Positions 42,187 through 51,054 of a stretch of DNA of 64,000 nucleotides are shown here, in pieces (the first letter of the stretch is position 1; each line of letters opens with the position of its first letter). The notes under the pieces are model-generated. The model saw only the letters and a list, made by a program, of their open reading frames with translations, ran no database searches and was not told the origin of the DNA. Both the position numbers and the translations under genes were made by a program. The stretch lies in NCBI GenBank assembly GCA_964386325.1, contig CAYLQY010000001.1, positions 310,001 to 374,000 on the forward strand. The letters run 5' to 3'. This stretch comes from Anaerorhabdus sp964386325 (GTDB lineage Bacteria > Bacillota_I > Bacilli_A > Erysipelotrichales > Erysipelotrichaceae).

Positions 42187-42200
42187 GTATAGAGTGCTAA
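42174..42200. promoter_or_regulatory. CIRCE element (HrcA operator)
   Basis: TTAGCACTG-N9-GAGTGCTAA; only the last base of the left arm departs from the CIRCE consensus TTAGCACTC-N9-GAGTGCTAA. It covers the -35 box of hsp20. Confidence 0.9.
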
Positions 42201-42275
42201 TATTTTAGAAATTAGTTAATTACTAATTATTTTAGATCCCAGAAACGGTTTATAAGTGAGTTAGGAGGAAATAAT

Positions 42276-42494
42276 ATGAAAAACTTAATCTCGATATTGG
42301 CTATTTCTGCTTTAATGTTTACAGCACCATCAATAGGTGCATTTGCCTATCAAGATGATAATATTTGTACGAATAAGGATGAATGTCTACATGAAAATTG
42401 TTCGATGTAGTATGTTGATAAAGAAACATTTGATGAATTAGTAAAGATTCAAGGAAAATGTAAAGGTAATGGAGATATGAAGGGATGTAAATAG
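42276..42494 (+). pseudogene. Secreted Cys-rich mini-protein interrupted by an in-frame TAG
   Basis: An ATG 7 bases after AGGAGG (42263-42268) opens a signal-peptide ORF (MKNLISILAISALMF, likely cut after GAFA) with a Cys-rich tail CTNKDECLHENCSM. It stops at TAG 42408-42410 after 44 codons. The same frame continues without another stop for 27 codons (YVDKETFDELVKIQGKCKGN and CK at the end) to TAG 42492-42494, in the same charged, Cys-containing style. Either one substitution has broken a 72-residue gene, or the short form is the product, or the TAG is read through. Family not recognised. Confidence 0.55.
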
Positions 42495-42550
42495 CATCTC
42501 TTTTACTCATATGAAGAGTTATGTTAAAATTTAGATAATGGAGATAGATT

Positions 42551-43357
42551 ATGAAACGATTAATACAATTGATACTTTGCATTGGACTTGTGTTTGGTTT
42601 AGTAGGGTGTCGTGAAAAGAAACTCACTAACAAGGAAGTTACAAAATTATTTTATGAATCTATGATTAATTTACTTGAAGATGTAAACTTTACAGTAGAT
42701 GGATTCGCTAAGATAACAATGGGTGATGAGCAAACAGAAATTACTGTTTCATTTGATGTGGTTGCTTTAATTGATGGAAGTGATTTGAATAATGGCAAGA
42801 TGGATTGCAATGTATCCGCAAAAATGTTTGGACAAGTTACGGATATGAGTTTCTATTTCTTTGATGATTATTTATATAACGATTTAATGGGGATAAAAAC
42901 AAAGACCCTTGTAAGTGAAGAGGATAATCTGTTTTTACAACTTGCGAATATAACAAATATTGCTGATTTTGGTGTACTTCTCGAACAGTTAGATCAAGCC
43001 CCAAAACTTGATTTTATCTTTACGGAAACAGAGGATGCAGTTGAAATTGAATTTGATAATAATTCTGAATTGTTTGATAGTTTTTTAGAGGGTTTCAATG
43101 GTGCTAGTGGAATTTTTAATGCAATTGGTTCAGATGATGTTAGATTTATTTGTACAATTGGAAAAGATAAACAACTTAAAAATATAACTGTTCTTATCAA
43201 TACTATGATTGAAGAAGGGGTTATCTCTACGAATACCGGAATGGAATATAATTTTAACTTTACAAATTATGGCGAAACAGAAGTAAAAAAACCACGAGAT
43301 TTGGATCAGTATGAAAATGATAATGCTCAAGATAATGAAATATTTGTAGCTCGATAA
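42551..43357 (+). CDS. Lipoprotein of unknown function
   Basis: A 268-residue lipoprotein: signal peptide with lipobox GLVGC (Cys20), then an acidic, beta-rich domain with VSFDVVALIDGSDL and a late MEYNFNFTNYGETEV strand. The pattern recalls lipid-binding LolA/LppX-like or DUF6612-type lipoproteins, but I cannot assign it. It would be anchored on the outer face of the membrane. It has a GGAGATAG site before the ATG and its own terminator, so it is probably monocistronic. Confidence 0.75.
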   Translation: MKRLIQLILCIGLVFGLVGCREKKLTNKEVTKLFYESMINLLEDVNFTVDGFAKITMGDEQTEITVSFDVVALIDGSDLNNGKMDCNVSAKMFGQVTDMSFYFFDDYLYNDLMGIKTKTLVSEEDNLFLQLANITNIADFGVLLEQLDQAPKLDFIFTETEDAVEIEFDNNSELFDSFLEGFNGASGIFNAIGSDDVRFICTIGKDKQLKNITVLINTMIEEGVISTNTGMEYNFNFTNYGETEVKKPRDLDQYENDNAQDNEIFVAR

Positions 43358-43362
43358 ATTAG

Positions 43363-43396
43363 AAAACACATGGATTTTAGTCCATGTGTTTTTTAC
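43363..43396. terminator. Bidirectional terminator between the lipoprotein and asnA
   Basis: AAAACACATGGA pairs perfectly with TCCATGTGTTTT around TTTTAG, with A and T flanks usable from both sides. Confidence 0.85.
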
Positions 43397-44403
43397 TAAA
43401 GGATATGAATTTTATGTGCTAAGCATGCATCAATCATTTCTTGAGGCCATATACTTGCTTGAACTTCACCAACATGAGCTTTGTTCAATAACAACATGCA
43501 TAGTCTTGATTGACCAATTCCACCACCAATGGTGTAAGGTAATTCTTTGTTCACAATCATTTTGTGGTAAGGAAGTGATAATCTTTCAAGACAGTTCGCT
43601 TTTTCACATTGTGTTTGAATAGATTCTTCATCAACACGAATACCCATACTTGAAATTTCTAAGCCACATTGCAAGGTTTCATGCCAAAAGAAGATATCAC
43701 CATTTAAATTCCAATCATCATAATCGGGTGCACGTCCATCATGTGGAGTACCGCTGTTAAGTTTTTCGCCAATTTTCATGATGAAGACACAACCAAGTTC
43801 TTTTGATATTGCATCCTCACGTTCTTTAGGCGTTAAGGTAGGATATTTATCTTCGAGTTCTTGCGTTGTAATAAAATGAATTTTATCAGGTAAATGATTG
43901 ACAGCTTGAGGGTATTTATACCAAACTTCATGTTCCATATGTTTGATAACTTTGAAGATATCTTCAACTGTTTGGCGAAGTACTTCTTCAGTACGTTCTT
44001 CTTTTGTGATGATTTTTTCCCAATCCCATTGATCTACATAACAAGAATGTGTATTATCTACTTCTTCATCACGACGGATAGCATTCATATTTGTGTATAA
44101 GCCTTCATGTACTTCAAAGTCATATTTTTTAAGAGCTAGACGTTTCCATTTCGCAAGAGATTGAACAACTTCAATTTCGTCATTGGGTAATTCTTTCATA
44201 TCAAAACTTACAGGACGTTCAATTCCATTTAGATTATCATTTAATCCAGAACTCTTTTCTACAAAAAGGGGTGCTGAAATACGTGATAAACCAAGAACTT
44301 TACCTAGTTCTTTTTGGAATGTATCACGGATATATTTAATGGCATCTTGTGTTTCTCTTACTGTAAGTATTGGATCATAATTTTCAGGTAATATTAATTT
44401 CAT
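43396..44403 (-). CDS. asnA: Aspartate-ammonia ligase (asparagine synthetase A)
   Basis: A 335-residue enzyme related to class II aminoacyl-tRNA synthetases; it makes asparagine from aspartate, ammonia and ATP. Recognisable blocks are SAPLFVEKSSGLNDNLNG (about 43-60), FDMKELPNDEIEVVQSLAKWKR (about 68-89), MNAIRRDEEVDNTHSCYVDQWDWE (about 106-129) and the C-terminal TIGGGIGQSRLCMLLLNK. Length is standard. An ammonia-dependent enzyme fits a cell that releases ammonia through the ADI pathway, which is only a remark. The ATG follows GTGAGGAAT. Confidence 0.95.
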   Translation of the reverse strand: MKLILPENYDPILTVRETQDAIKYIRDTFQKELGKVLGLSRISAPLFVEKSSGLNDNLNGIERPVSFDMKELPNDEIEVVQSLAKWKRLALKKYDFEVHEGLYTNMNAIRRDEEVDNTHSCYVDQWDWEKIITKEERTEEVLRQTVEDIFKVIKHMEHEVWYKYPQAVNHLPDKIHFITTQELEDKYPTLTPKEREDAISKELGCVFIMKIGEKLNSGTPHDGRAPDYDDWNLNGDIFFWHETLQCGLEISSMGIRVDEESIQTQCEKANCLERLSLPYHKMIVNKELPYTIGGGIGQSRLCMLLLNKAHVGEVQASIWPQEMIDACLAHKIHIL

Positions 44404-44524
44404 AAGTATTCCTCACATTTGTGTTTTATTATAGACTATTTTGAAAGACAGTTGAAGAAAAATATGCGCAACTCTCCAAATATAGTATTGTTTATGTTAC
44501 AATATGACCGGAAAGTTGGTAGTT

Positions 44525-45835
44525 ATGAAAATAGGAATTATATCGTTAGGATGTTGTAAAAACTTGGTTGACACTGAAAACTTGATTGGTTTACTTCAAC
44601 AGTCTAATCAAGAAATTACATACAATTTAAAAGAAGCAGAAGCAATTATCGTCAATACATGTGGATTTATTGATCCTGCCAAGGAAGAAGGAATTAATAC
44701 AATCCTTGAGATGGCAGAATATAAAACTGGAAATTGTAAAAAGTTAATTGTGATGGGATGTCTTGCGGAAAGATATCGTGATGATTTGATGAAAGAGTTA
44801 CCAGAAGTTGATTGTTTTATCACATTGAAGGAATATCAACAACTAGGAACAATACTTACAAGTGTATTAGGAGAGAAAATTGCGAATGATTATGGTAAAT
44901 GCCCACAAGTGCTTACTGGTAAGCCTTGGATGGCATATTTGAAAATTGCTGATGGGTGTGATAATCGTTGTTCATACTGTGCAATACCATTGATTCGTGG
45001 GGGCTATCGTAGTTTTGATTTTGAAGTATTAGTCAATCAAGCAAAAGAACTTGCATCTCGTGGTGTTAAGGAATTAAATTTAATTGCCCAAGATACAACA
45101 CGTTATGGACTAGATAACTATGGTAAGCGTCGCTTATTAGATTTACTTGAAGCCTGTAATGAAATTGAAGGTTTACATTGGATTCGTGTACTTTATATGT
45201 ATCCCGATGAGATTGATGATGAATTAATCGAAGGAATGGCAAAATTAGATAAAGTATTACCTTACTTTGATATTCCTGTACAACATGGATCAGATCGTAT
45301 GCTTCAACTCATGAATCGTAGAGGTAGTGCGGAAAGTATTGTAAAACTTGCGAATAAAATTAAAGAAACATTTAAACTCCCAGTGTTACGTACGACCATG
45401 ATTGTTGGTTTCCCATCTGAAACTGAAGAAGATGTAAAACTAAATCTTGAGTTTATGAAAGATATCAAATGGGATCGTTTAGGCGGATTTACCTACTCTA
45501 AAGAGGAAGATACTTCTTCTTATGATATGGATGATGATGTTCCGCAAAATGTTAAAGAAGAACGTTATGAAGCAATGATGAAGCTTCAAGAAGCAATTGT
45601 TGAAAGTAAGAATCAAAATTTGATTGGACAAACACTTGAAGTACTTGTAGAAAAACAAGATGGGCTTACAGGATTCTATCGTGGACGCAGTGTCTTCAGT
45701 GCTCCTGATGGTATTGATGGAGAAGTAATATTTAAGAGTGATGAACCAATAAAATTTGGAACTTTTGTGCCAGTAACGATTAATCGTATTAAAACACATG
45801 ATTTCTATGGAAAAGTAGAAAAAGAGAAGGTGTAA
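44525..45835 (+). CDS. rimO: Ribosomal protein S12 methylthiotransferase RimO
   Basis: A 436-residue radical-SAM enzyme that adds a methylthio group to an aspartate of ribosomal protein S12. UPF0004 domain: SLGCCKNLVDTE (6-17), NTCGFIDPAKEE and VMGCLAERY give the three Cys of the auxiliary cluster. Radical-SAM motif: CDNRCSYCAIPLIRG near residues 144-158. A C-terminal TRAM domain ends the protein. GCIDNRCSYC-type spacing and IQHGSDRMLQLMNRRG-type motif separate RimO from MiaB. I chose ATG 44525 over 44504, which lacks a ribosome site. A terminator overlaps its 3' end. Confidence 0.93.
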   Translation: MKIGIISLGCCKNLVDTENLIGLLQQSNQEITYNLKEAEAIIVNTCGFIDPAKEEGINTILEMAEYKTGNCKKLIVMGCLAERYRDDLMKELPEVDCFITLKEYQQLGTILTSVLGEKIANDYGKCPQVLTGKPWMAYLKIADGCDNRCSYCAIPLIRGGYRSFDFEVLVNQAKELASRGVKELNLIAQDTTRYGLDNYGKRRLLDLLEACNEIEGLHWIRVLYMYPDEIDDELIEGMAKLDKVLPYFDIPVQHGSDRMLQLMNRRGSAESIVKLANKIKETFKLPVLRTTMIVGFPSETEEDVKLNLEFMKDIKWDRLGGFTYSKEEDTSSYDMDDDVPQNVKEERYEAMMKLQEAIVESKNQNLIGQTLEVLVEKQDGLTGFYRGRSVFSAPDGIDGEVIFKSDEPIKFGTFVPVTINRIKTHDFYGKVEKEKV

Positions 45836-45850
45836 GCCTTTTCTTTTTTA
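45819..45850 (+). terminator. Terminator overlapping the end of rimO
   Basis: AAAAAGAGAAGG pairs with CCTTTTCTTTTT (one G-T pair) around TGTAAG, ending in Ts. Confidence 0.65.
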
Positions 45851-45903
45851 GTAAGAAACTCTATAATAAAAGGCAAGAACAAAAGTTATTAAAGGAGAAA
45901 ATA

Positions 45904-46803
45904 ATGAAAACAGTAATTGGTATCGATTTAGGGGGTACAAATGTTCGTGTCGCTAAAATCACAGAACAAGGAGAAGTATTACAAGAATTGAAAAGTCCAT
46001 CTTATGGAATGGAAGGACCAGACAAAGTAGTTTCAAATATCATTTCATTAATTGAACAATTAGATGGTTACAAAGATTGTGTTGGTATTGGTATTGGTGT
46101 ACCAGGACCAGTTGATACAGTTAACAAAGTAATGAAATTATCAAGTAACTTAAATGGATTCACTGATTTTCCAATGGCTGCAAAGATTGAAGAAGCTACA
46201 GGAATTCCAACATTCTTAGACAATGATGCTAACTGTGCGGGACTTGCTGAGGCAATCATTGGCGCTGGAAAATTATTTCCAATTGTTTATTACACAACGA
46301 TTTCAACAGGAATCGGTGGTGCATTAATTGTAAATGGAAAACTTGTTTCAGGTAAAAATGGTTATGCAGGTGAAGTAGGTGACCTTATTGTTGACCCTTA
46401 TCGTGAACCATTTAATAATTTGAATCCAGGAGCTAGTGAAAGCGAAGCGAGTGGACGTGCTTTAATTAGAAAAGGCCAAGCAATTTTTGGTGATAGAGTT
46501 CAAAGTGCGAAAGATGTATTTGATTTATATGAACAAGGTAATGAAGAAGCGATTAAACTTGTTGAACAAATGACAACTGACCTTGCAATCATGTTTAGCC
46601 ATGTTGCATTAGTTGTTGATCCACATATTTTTGTATTAGGTGGAGGAGTAATGAAATCAAAAGCTGTTTGGATGCCTAAAATGATTGAAAAATTCAAATC
46701 ATTTGTACATCCAGGCATGCGTGAAGTAATTTTCACAGAAGCAGAATGTTCAGAGCCAGGAATCATGGGAGCTGCAATGTTACCAATTTCAAACGGGCTA
46801 TAA
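45904..46803 (+). CDS. ROK-family glucokinase
   Basis: A 299-residue sugar kinase. The ATP-binding motif is IGIDLGGTNVRVA (5-17); GIGVPGPVD is near residue 61; the catalytic Asp lies in FLDNDANCAGLAE (about 100-112); STGIGGALIVNGKL and YAGEVGDLIV follow. The Cys-rich zinc motif of many ROK proteins is absent, as in a known Firmicutes glucokinase subgroup with NPGASESEASG at this place. Likely reaction: glucose to glucose-6-phosphate; other hexoses are possible. A strong AAAGGAG site precedes the ATG, and the aminopeptidase gene follows after 17 bases. Confidence 0.87.
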   Translation: MKTVIGIDLGGTNVRVAKITEQGEVLQELKSPSYGMEGPDKVVSNIISLIEQLDGYKDCVGIGIGVPGPVDTVNKVMKLSSNLNGFTDFPMAAKIEEATGIPTFLDNDANCAGLAEAIIGAGKLFPIVYYTTISTGIGGALIVNGKLVSGKNGYAGEVGDLIVDPYREPFNNLNPGASESEASGRALIRKGQAIFGDRVQSAKDVFDLYEQGNEEAIKLVEQMTTDLAIMFSHVALVVDPHIFVLGGGVMKSKAVWMPKMIEKFKSFVHPGMREVIFTEAECSEPGIMGAAMLPISNGL

Positions 46804-46820
46804 AAGAAAGAAGGAAGAAA

Positions 46821-48050
46821 ATGGATTTAAGACTTAAGAAGTATGCGAAACTTGCGATTAGACAAGGGGTAAACATTCAAAAAGGACAACCTCTAGTAAT
46901 TAATGCACCAGTAGAAACGGTTGAACTTGTTAGATATTGTACCGAAGAAGCATACTTAGCAGGTGCTTCAAAAGTAGATGTTGTTTGGTCAGATGATAAA
47001 CTATCAAAACTACATTATGAAAATGTTGAGACAGAAATATTAAAGAAAGTAGGCCAATGGCGTATTGATCAACACAAGGATTCAATTGACAAGAAAAGTG
47101 CATTTTTAAGAATTGTTAGTGATATTCCAGGTAATTTGAAAGATATTGATCCAATAAAATTACGTGAAGTAAATATTGAAGCATCAAAAGCGATGGAACC
47201 TTATCGTTATTATACAATGTCTAATGTTGGTCAATGGTGCATTATTGCTGTTCCAAATAAAGAATGGGCAGAAATTATATTCCCTGATTTAAAAGGCGAT
47301 GATGCAGTAAAAGCCTTATGGGAAGCGATTTATAAGTCAGTACGTATTTCAAATGATAATGATCCAGTAAAAGAATGGGATGAGCATAATGAAGAATTAC
47401 GTAAGCACAATGAATTATTAAACAACTACAACTTTAAGTCGTTGCACTTTAAAAATACTTTAGGTACCGACTTAATTGTAGAACTTGCGAACAATCATAT
47501 TTGGGCTGGAGGTTGTGATCTTACACAATCTGGTGTTTGGTTTAATCCAAATATGCCAACAGAAGAAACATTTACAATGCCAAAAAGAACAGGTGTAAAT
47601 GGTAAAGTTGTTGCGACGAAGCCATTAAGCTACCAAGGTAAGTTAATTGAAAACTTCTGGTTACGCTTTGAAAATGGTAAGGTAGTTGAATATCATGCAG
47701 ATAAAGAAGAAGGAGCTCTTAAAAATCTTCTTGAAGTTGATGAAAACTCATCATATTTAGGAGAAGTTGCTCTTATATCACATGAATCGCCAATATCTAA
47801 TATGAATATTTTATTTTTCAACACATTGTTTGATGAGAATGCTTCATGCCACTTGGCATTAGGTGCAGCATATCCAAATAATATGAAAGATGGCGAAAAA
47901 ATGAATAAAGAAGAGCTACTTGCTCATGATTGTAATGTATCGATGGTTCATGCTGATTTCATGTTTGGAAGTCAAGATATGAACATCATGGGACAAACGC
48001 ATGAAGGCATTGAAGTAGAAATCTTCAAGAACGGAAATTTCTGTATTTAA
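46821..48050 (+). CDS. M29-family metallo-aminopeptidase (AmpS / PepS type)
   Basis: A 409-residue peptidase that starts MDLRLKKYAKLAIRQGVNIQKGQPLVI, the hallmark of the M29 family. The metal site is provided by conserved Glu, His and Asp residues in the second half: LGEVALISHESPI, LFFNTLFDENASCHLALG and HADFMFGSQDMNIMG. It removes N-terminal residues from peptides in the cytoplasm. I used ATG 46821 after GGAAGAAA; the longer frame overlaps the kinase gene. It is co-transcribed with the ROK kinase. Confidence 0.92.
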   Translation: MDLRLKKYAKLAIRQGVNIQKGQPLVINAPVETVELVRYCTEEAYLAGASKVDVVWSDDKLSKLHYENVETEILKKVGQWRIDQHKDSIDKKSAFLRIVSDIPGNLKDIDPIKLREVNIEASKAMEPYRYYTMSNVGQWCIIAVPNKEWAEIIFPDLKGDDAVKALWEAIYKSVRISNDNDPVKEWDEHNEELRKHNELLNNYNFKSLHFKNTLGTDLIVELANNHIWAGGCDLTQSGVWFNPNMPTEETFTMPKRTGVNGKVVATKPLSYQGKLIENFWLRFENGKVVEYHADKEEGALKNLLEVDENSSYLGEVALISHESPISNMNILFFNTLFDENASCHLALGAAYPNNMKDGEKMNKEELLAHDCNVSMVHADFMFGSQDMNIMGQTHEGIEVEIFKNGNFCI

Positions 48051-48052
48051 AC

Positions 48053-48080
48053 AAAAGCGGTAAATTTACCGCTTTTATTG
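48053..48080 (+). terminator. Terminator after the aminopeptidase
   Basis: AAAAGCGGTAA pairs perfectly with TTACCGCTTTT and is followed by ATTG; the stem itself ends in Ts. Confidence 0.75.
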
Positions 48081-48102
48081 TATAATAGACAAAGGTGATG
48101 TT

Positions 48103-49584
48103 ATGTATCATATTTCAGATGTAAAAAAATACCTTCGTTGTCCCAAACTATTTTGGTTAAGCGAACGTGAAGAAGCACTTCCATTCAACTCATATGTACG
48201 ATTAGATGAAGCTGTTACTACACTTGCTTGCGAAAAATTAGAAATAAAAGAACACTTTTTGGGAACACGAGGTGATGAACCTCAAAAGACACTTGACGCT
48301 ATGAAAGAAATGGATTGGATTGTAAAGGGTCGTTTTGAGTATAAACAACTACGTGTTAAAATACCATTTTTACACCGTAATGGTGATGTTTGGGATGTTT
48401 ACTTTTTGTTTTGTGGTAATCGTCCTAAAGATGATGATATGAATTTTTATTGCGCAAGCACATGGGTATTAAAAATGAATAAAATACCATTGGGCGAATT
48501 TAGAGTTTTACATTTTGATGAGAATTATGTGCGAGGCGATAAGTTATCAGCACAAGAACTATTTAAAATTACATCAATGTTTTATAACGATAAAGGAAAT
48601 CCAAGTAAGGAAATCAAAGATACAATTCAAAAAAGAATGCGCAATTTAGAAGAAACATTAAATAACATGGATGAAGTTCTTAAGTTAGATAATGTAGAGT
48701 GTACTCGTCAAAATAAATGTACAAAAAAGAATAAATGTCGATTCTATGAAACTTGTTTTCCAGATGAAGCTCAGATTCCAAACGATTCCATTTTAACGTT
48801 GGTTTCATCACAATATAAATATGAAATGTTTGAAGATGGAATTGATTCACTAAAAGATGCAATTCCTGAAAAAATAGAAGGTTCACGCCAACAATATGCC
48901 CAAATTATGGCAAGTAAAATGGGTGGCTTATATGTTGATGAAATTTCATTACGAACATGGATGGAAAAAATCAAAATGCCAATTACTTTCTTGGATTTTG
49001 AATGGGAAACATACGCTATTCCTCCATACAAAGGAATGAAACCTTATGATGTATTGCCATTTGAATATTCAATTCATATTTTGCATGAAGATGGAGAAAT
49101 TGAACATAAAGAATATCTTGGCACAAAAGATTGCCGATTAAAATTAGTAGAAAATTTAATTAGTGATATTCCTTCGGAAGGAACTTTAATTGCTTTTAAT
49201 GCAGAAGGTGCAGAGAAGATTCGATTAAAGGAAATGGCAGCACAGTTTCCTCAACATGCGAAACGTTTAATGGATCTTTATATGCGAATGATTGATTTGT
49301 CTTTTCCATTTGCGTTAGGTACAGTTTATGATGTAAGAATGCGTGGTTACTATTCGTTAAAAGTAATTATGTCATTTATGGAAAATCAAACAGGATATCA
49401 TGATTTAGATATCCATCAAGGTATGGATGCTGTATTCCAATGGCGACTTTTAGATAAAGAAATTGATGAAGTTGATCCGGATGAAATTCGTGAGCATCTA
49501 TCAGCATATTGTAGTATGGATACATATGCGATGGTTGTCGTGTTTAATTGGCTAAAATCATTGCTTAAGAAAAGTGATAATTAA
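48103..49584 (+). CDS. DUF2779 protein: Cas4/RecB-like N-terminus fused to a DEDD exonuclease-like domain
   Basis: A 493-residue protein. The start HISDVKKYLRCPKLFW (Cys13) resembles the first Fe-S cysteine region of Cas4 and RecB-type nucleases. Four more Cys at 200, 206, 212 and 218 form the matching cluster, followed by FPDEAQIPN. The second half reads ITFLDFEWETYAIP (Asp298, Glu300), LIAFNAEGAEK and AYCSMDTYAMV, which fits a DEDD-type 3'-5' exonuclease as in DUF2779 and YprB-like proteins. A nucleic-acid processing role is inferred from these motifs. No CRISPR array or cas gene is nearby. Ribosome site AAAGGTGAT. Confidence 0.78.
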   Translation: MYHISDVKKYLRCPKLFWLSEREEALPFNSYVRLDEAVTTLACEKLEIKEHFLGTRGDEPQKTLDAMKEMDWIVKGRFEYKQLRVKIPFLHRNGDVWDVYFLFCGNRPKDDDMNFYCASTWVLKMNKIPLGEFRVLHFDENYVRGDKLSAQELFKITSMFYNDKGNPSKEIKDTIQKRMRNLEETLNNMDEVLKLDNVECTRQNKCTKKNKCRFYETCFPDEAQIPNDSILTLVSSQYKYEMFEDGIDSLKDAIPEKIEGSRQQYAQIMASKMGGLYVDEISLRTWMEKIKMPITFLDFEWETYAIPPYKGMKPYDVLPFEYSIHILHEDGEIEHKEYLGTKDCRLKLVENLISDIPSEGTLIAFNAEGAEKIRLKEMAAQFPQHAKRLMDLYMRMIDLSFPFALGTVYDVRMRGYYSLKVIMSFMENQTGYHDLDIHQGMDAVFQWRLLDKEIDEVDPDEIREHLSAYCSMDTYAMVVVFNWLKSLLKKSDN

Positions 49585-49594
49585 CTGAACTTTG

Positions 49595-49625
49595 AGGTGT
49601 TCTTATTTAAAAGACACCTTTTTTC
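49595..49625 (+). terminator. Terminator after the DUF2779 gene
   Basis: GGTGTTCTT pairs with AAGACACC-type right arm and is followed by TTTTTT. Confidence 0.7.
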
Positions 49626-49660
49626 ATATATAATAGAAGTATAAAAAGGAGGATCATTTT

Positions 49661-50188
49661 ATGAGATTTGAAATTGTTGGTCAAAATGTGAGTATTACGG
49701 AAGGAATGAGAACTAAGATTGAAAATAAGTTGTCTTTCCTTGATAAGTATCTCTTAATTGATGAAGACACAATTGCTCGTGTTGTCGTGAAAGTTCATCC
49801 AACAACACAAAAGATAGAGGTGACAATTCCTAGCAAAGTTGGTATCTTACGTGCAGAAGTAGAACATGAAGATTTATATGCGGCAATCGACTTGGCTATT
49901 GATAAATTAGAAGATCAAATTCGTCGTCAAAAAACAAGATTATCTAGAAAGCATAAAGATAAATTAGCAATGGCTTTTGTTGAAGAAGACATTGAAACAT
50001 TAAATAAAAAAGATGTTCCAGTTAAAACTAAAACAATCCAAGCAGAAGTTATGGATTTAGATGAAGCAATTCTAAGAATGGAAATGCTTGGACACAGTTT
50101 CTTTATTTATACGGACAATGAATCAGAAACAGTAAGTGTTGTATATCGCCGTGAAAAAGGTGGATATGGTTTAATCGAAACGGAATAA
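49661..50188 (+). CDS. hpf: Ribosome hibernation promoting factor, long form
   Basis: A 175-residue protein. The N-terminal RaiA/HPF domain (1-100) opens MRFEIVGQNVSITEGMRTKIENKL and contains KVGILRAEVEHEDLYAAIDLAIDKLEDQIRRQKTRL. The C-terminal dimerisation domain (about 120-175) has MDLDEAILRMEMLGHSFFIYTDNES and ends with VVYRREKGGYGLIE. The long form pairs two 70S ribosomes into inactive 100S dimers in stationary phase or stress. A strong AAAGGAGGATC site precedes the ATG, and a strong terminator follows. Confidence 0.96.
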   Translation: MRFEIVGQNVSITEGMRTKIENKLSFLDKYLLIDEDTIARVVVKVHPTTQKIEVTIPSKVGILRAEVEHEDLYAAIDLAIDKLEDQIRRQKTRLSRKHKDKLAMAFVEEDIETLNKKDVPVKTKTIQAEVMDLDEAILRMEMLGHSFFIYTDNESETVSVVYRREKGGYGLIETE

Positions 50189-50191
50189 ATG

Positions 50192-50228
50192 AAAAGCGGT
50201 TCACTGATAAGTGTGAGCCGCTTTTTTT
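50192..50228. terminator. Bidirectional terminator between hpf and the membrane protein gene
   Basis: AAAAGCGGTTCAC pairs with GTGAGCCGCTTTT (one G-T pair) and carries a run of seven Ts. Confidence 0.85.
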
Positions 50229-50229
50229 A

Positions 50230-50898
50230 TTATAGTAAGATATGTAGATACGTTAATAAATTAATAATGAATAGTGCTACTGCAAGACCAATCATGCCTG
50301 GTAGGAAAGAGCGAGTTTGATTGTATAAATACGATATAACCAACGTAATCACAAAGTAGAATAAATAGCCTTTTAGCCATGCAATCAAATCAAATGGAAT
50401 ATAGGTAACTGTGAATAAAAGGGCAAATAGAAATCCAGATAATAAGATAACTACAATTTCAGCATGTTTTAATTTTAGACGATCGGTAACACATTTAAAT
50501 GTCACAACATAAATTAGTGCAAAAACAAAGGAATGAGCTAGAAAGAATATACCGTTAAATAGTGAGAATGCTTGTGCTTGTTCAATATCAATTATTGGAA
50601 CAAAGGCATGTAGATATAAACTATTCAAATAAAATAAACCAGTGATTAATATTATTCCAACAAAGAAGAAGAATATGGATTCTTTTACATCTTCTTTTAA
50701 TCGTTTCGCATGCAATGCAAGTAAATCCCAGTTTTGAATAAGAATTAATAATCCAGAAAGATTTACTGCGAATGTATATGAAACCAATTCGTTGTTAATA
50801 ATCATATTAAGTAGTGGTGTTACAATTGGTACTATTAAAAAGTAACATACTGTTATTATTATACGTTTGATTGATAGGGTTGTAGATTGTTCAGTCAT
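50230..50898 (-). CDS. Multi-span membrane protein, possibly CPBP-like
   Basis: A 222-residue, very hydrophobic protein with about six or seven membrane segments. The spacing of segments, an LFNGIFFLAHSFVFALIY region and a late TVTYIPFDLIAWLKGYLFYF region recall CPBP-family intramembrane proteins, but the diagnostic EExxxR and HxxxN motifs are absent. If related, it would lack catalytic residues. It is transcribed alone, with a good AGGAGGT ribosome site, convergent with hpf. The 155 bases upstream to the next gene show no further feature I can name. Confidence 0.6.
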   Translation of the reverse strand: MTEQSTTLSIKRIIITVCYFLIVPIVTPLLNMIINNELVSYTFAVNLSGLLILIQNWDLLALHAKRLKEDVKESIFFFFVGIILITGLFYLNSLYLHAFVPIIDIEQAQAFSLFNGIFFLAHSFVFALIYVVTFKCVTDRLKLKHAEIVVILLSGFLFALLFTVTYIPFDLIAWLKGYLFYFVITLVISYLYNQTRSFLPGMIGLAVALFIINLLTYLHILL

Positions 50899-51054
50899 AA
50901 ATACCTCCTGCTCTTCAATATTCTACTTTATATTTAGGAGAATGTCATCCCTAAAGTTGAATGAAGAAAAAGATGATGAATAACTCTACAAAAGCGAGAA
51001 AATAATGAAAAATAGAGATTCATAACGTATAAATAGATAATGGAGGTAAAGTGA

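Noticed and set aside
45904..46803. Missing zinc motif in the ROK kinase as a sign of loss of function
   Set aside because: The ATP and catalytic motifs are intact and a Firmicutes glucokinase subgroup lacks the Cys cluster.
46746..46820. Extended start of the M29 aminopeptidase within the ROK kinase gene
   Set aside because: The extension has no ribosome site and overlaps kinase coding sequence; the M29 signature starts at 46821.
48103..49584. Cas4-like motifs as sign of a CRISPR system
   Set aside because: No array of spaced repeats and no other cas gene is present in the window; the protein fits the stand-alone DUF2779 family better.
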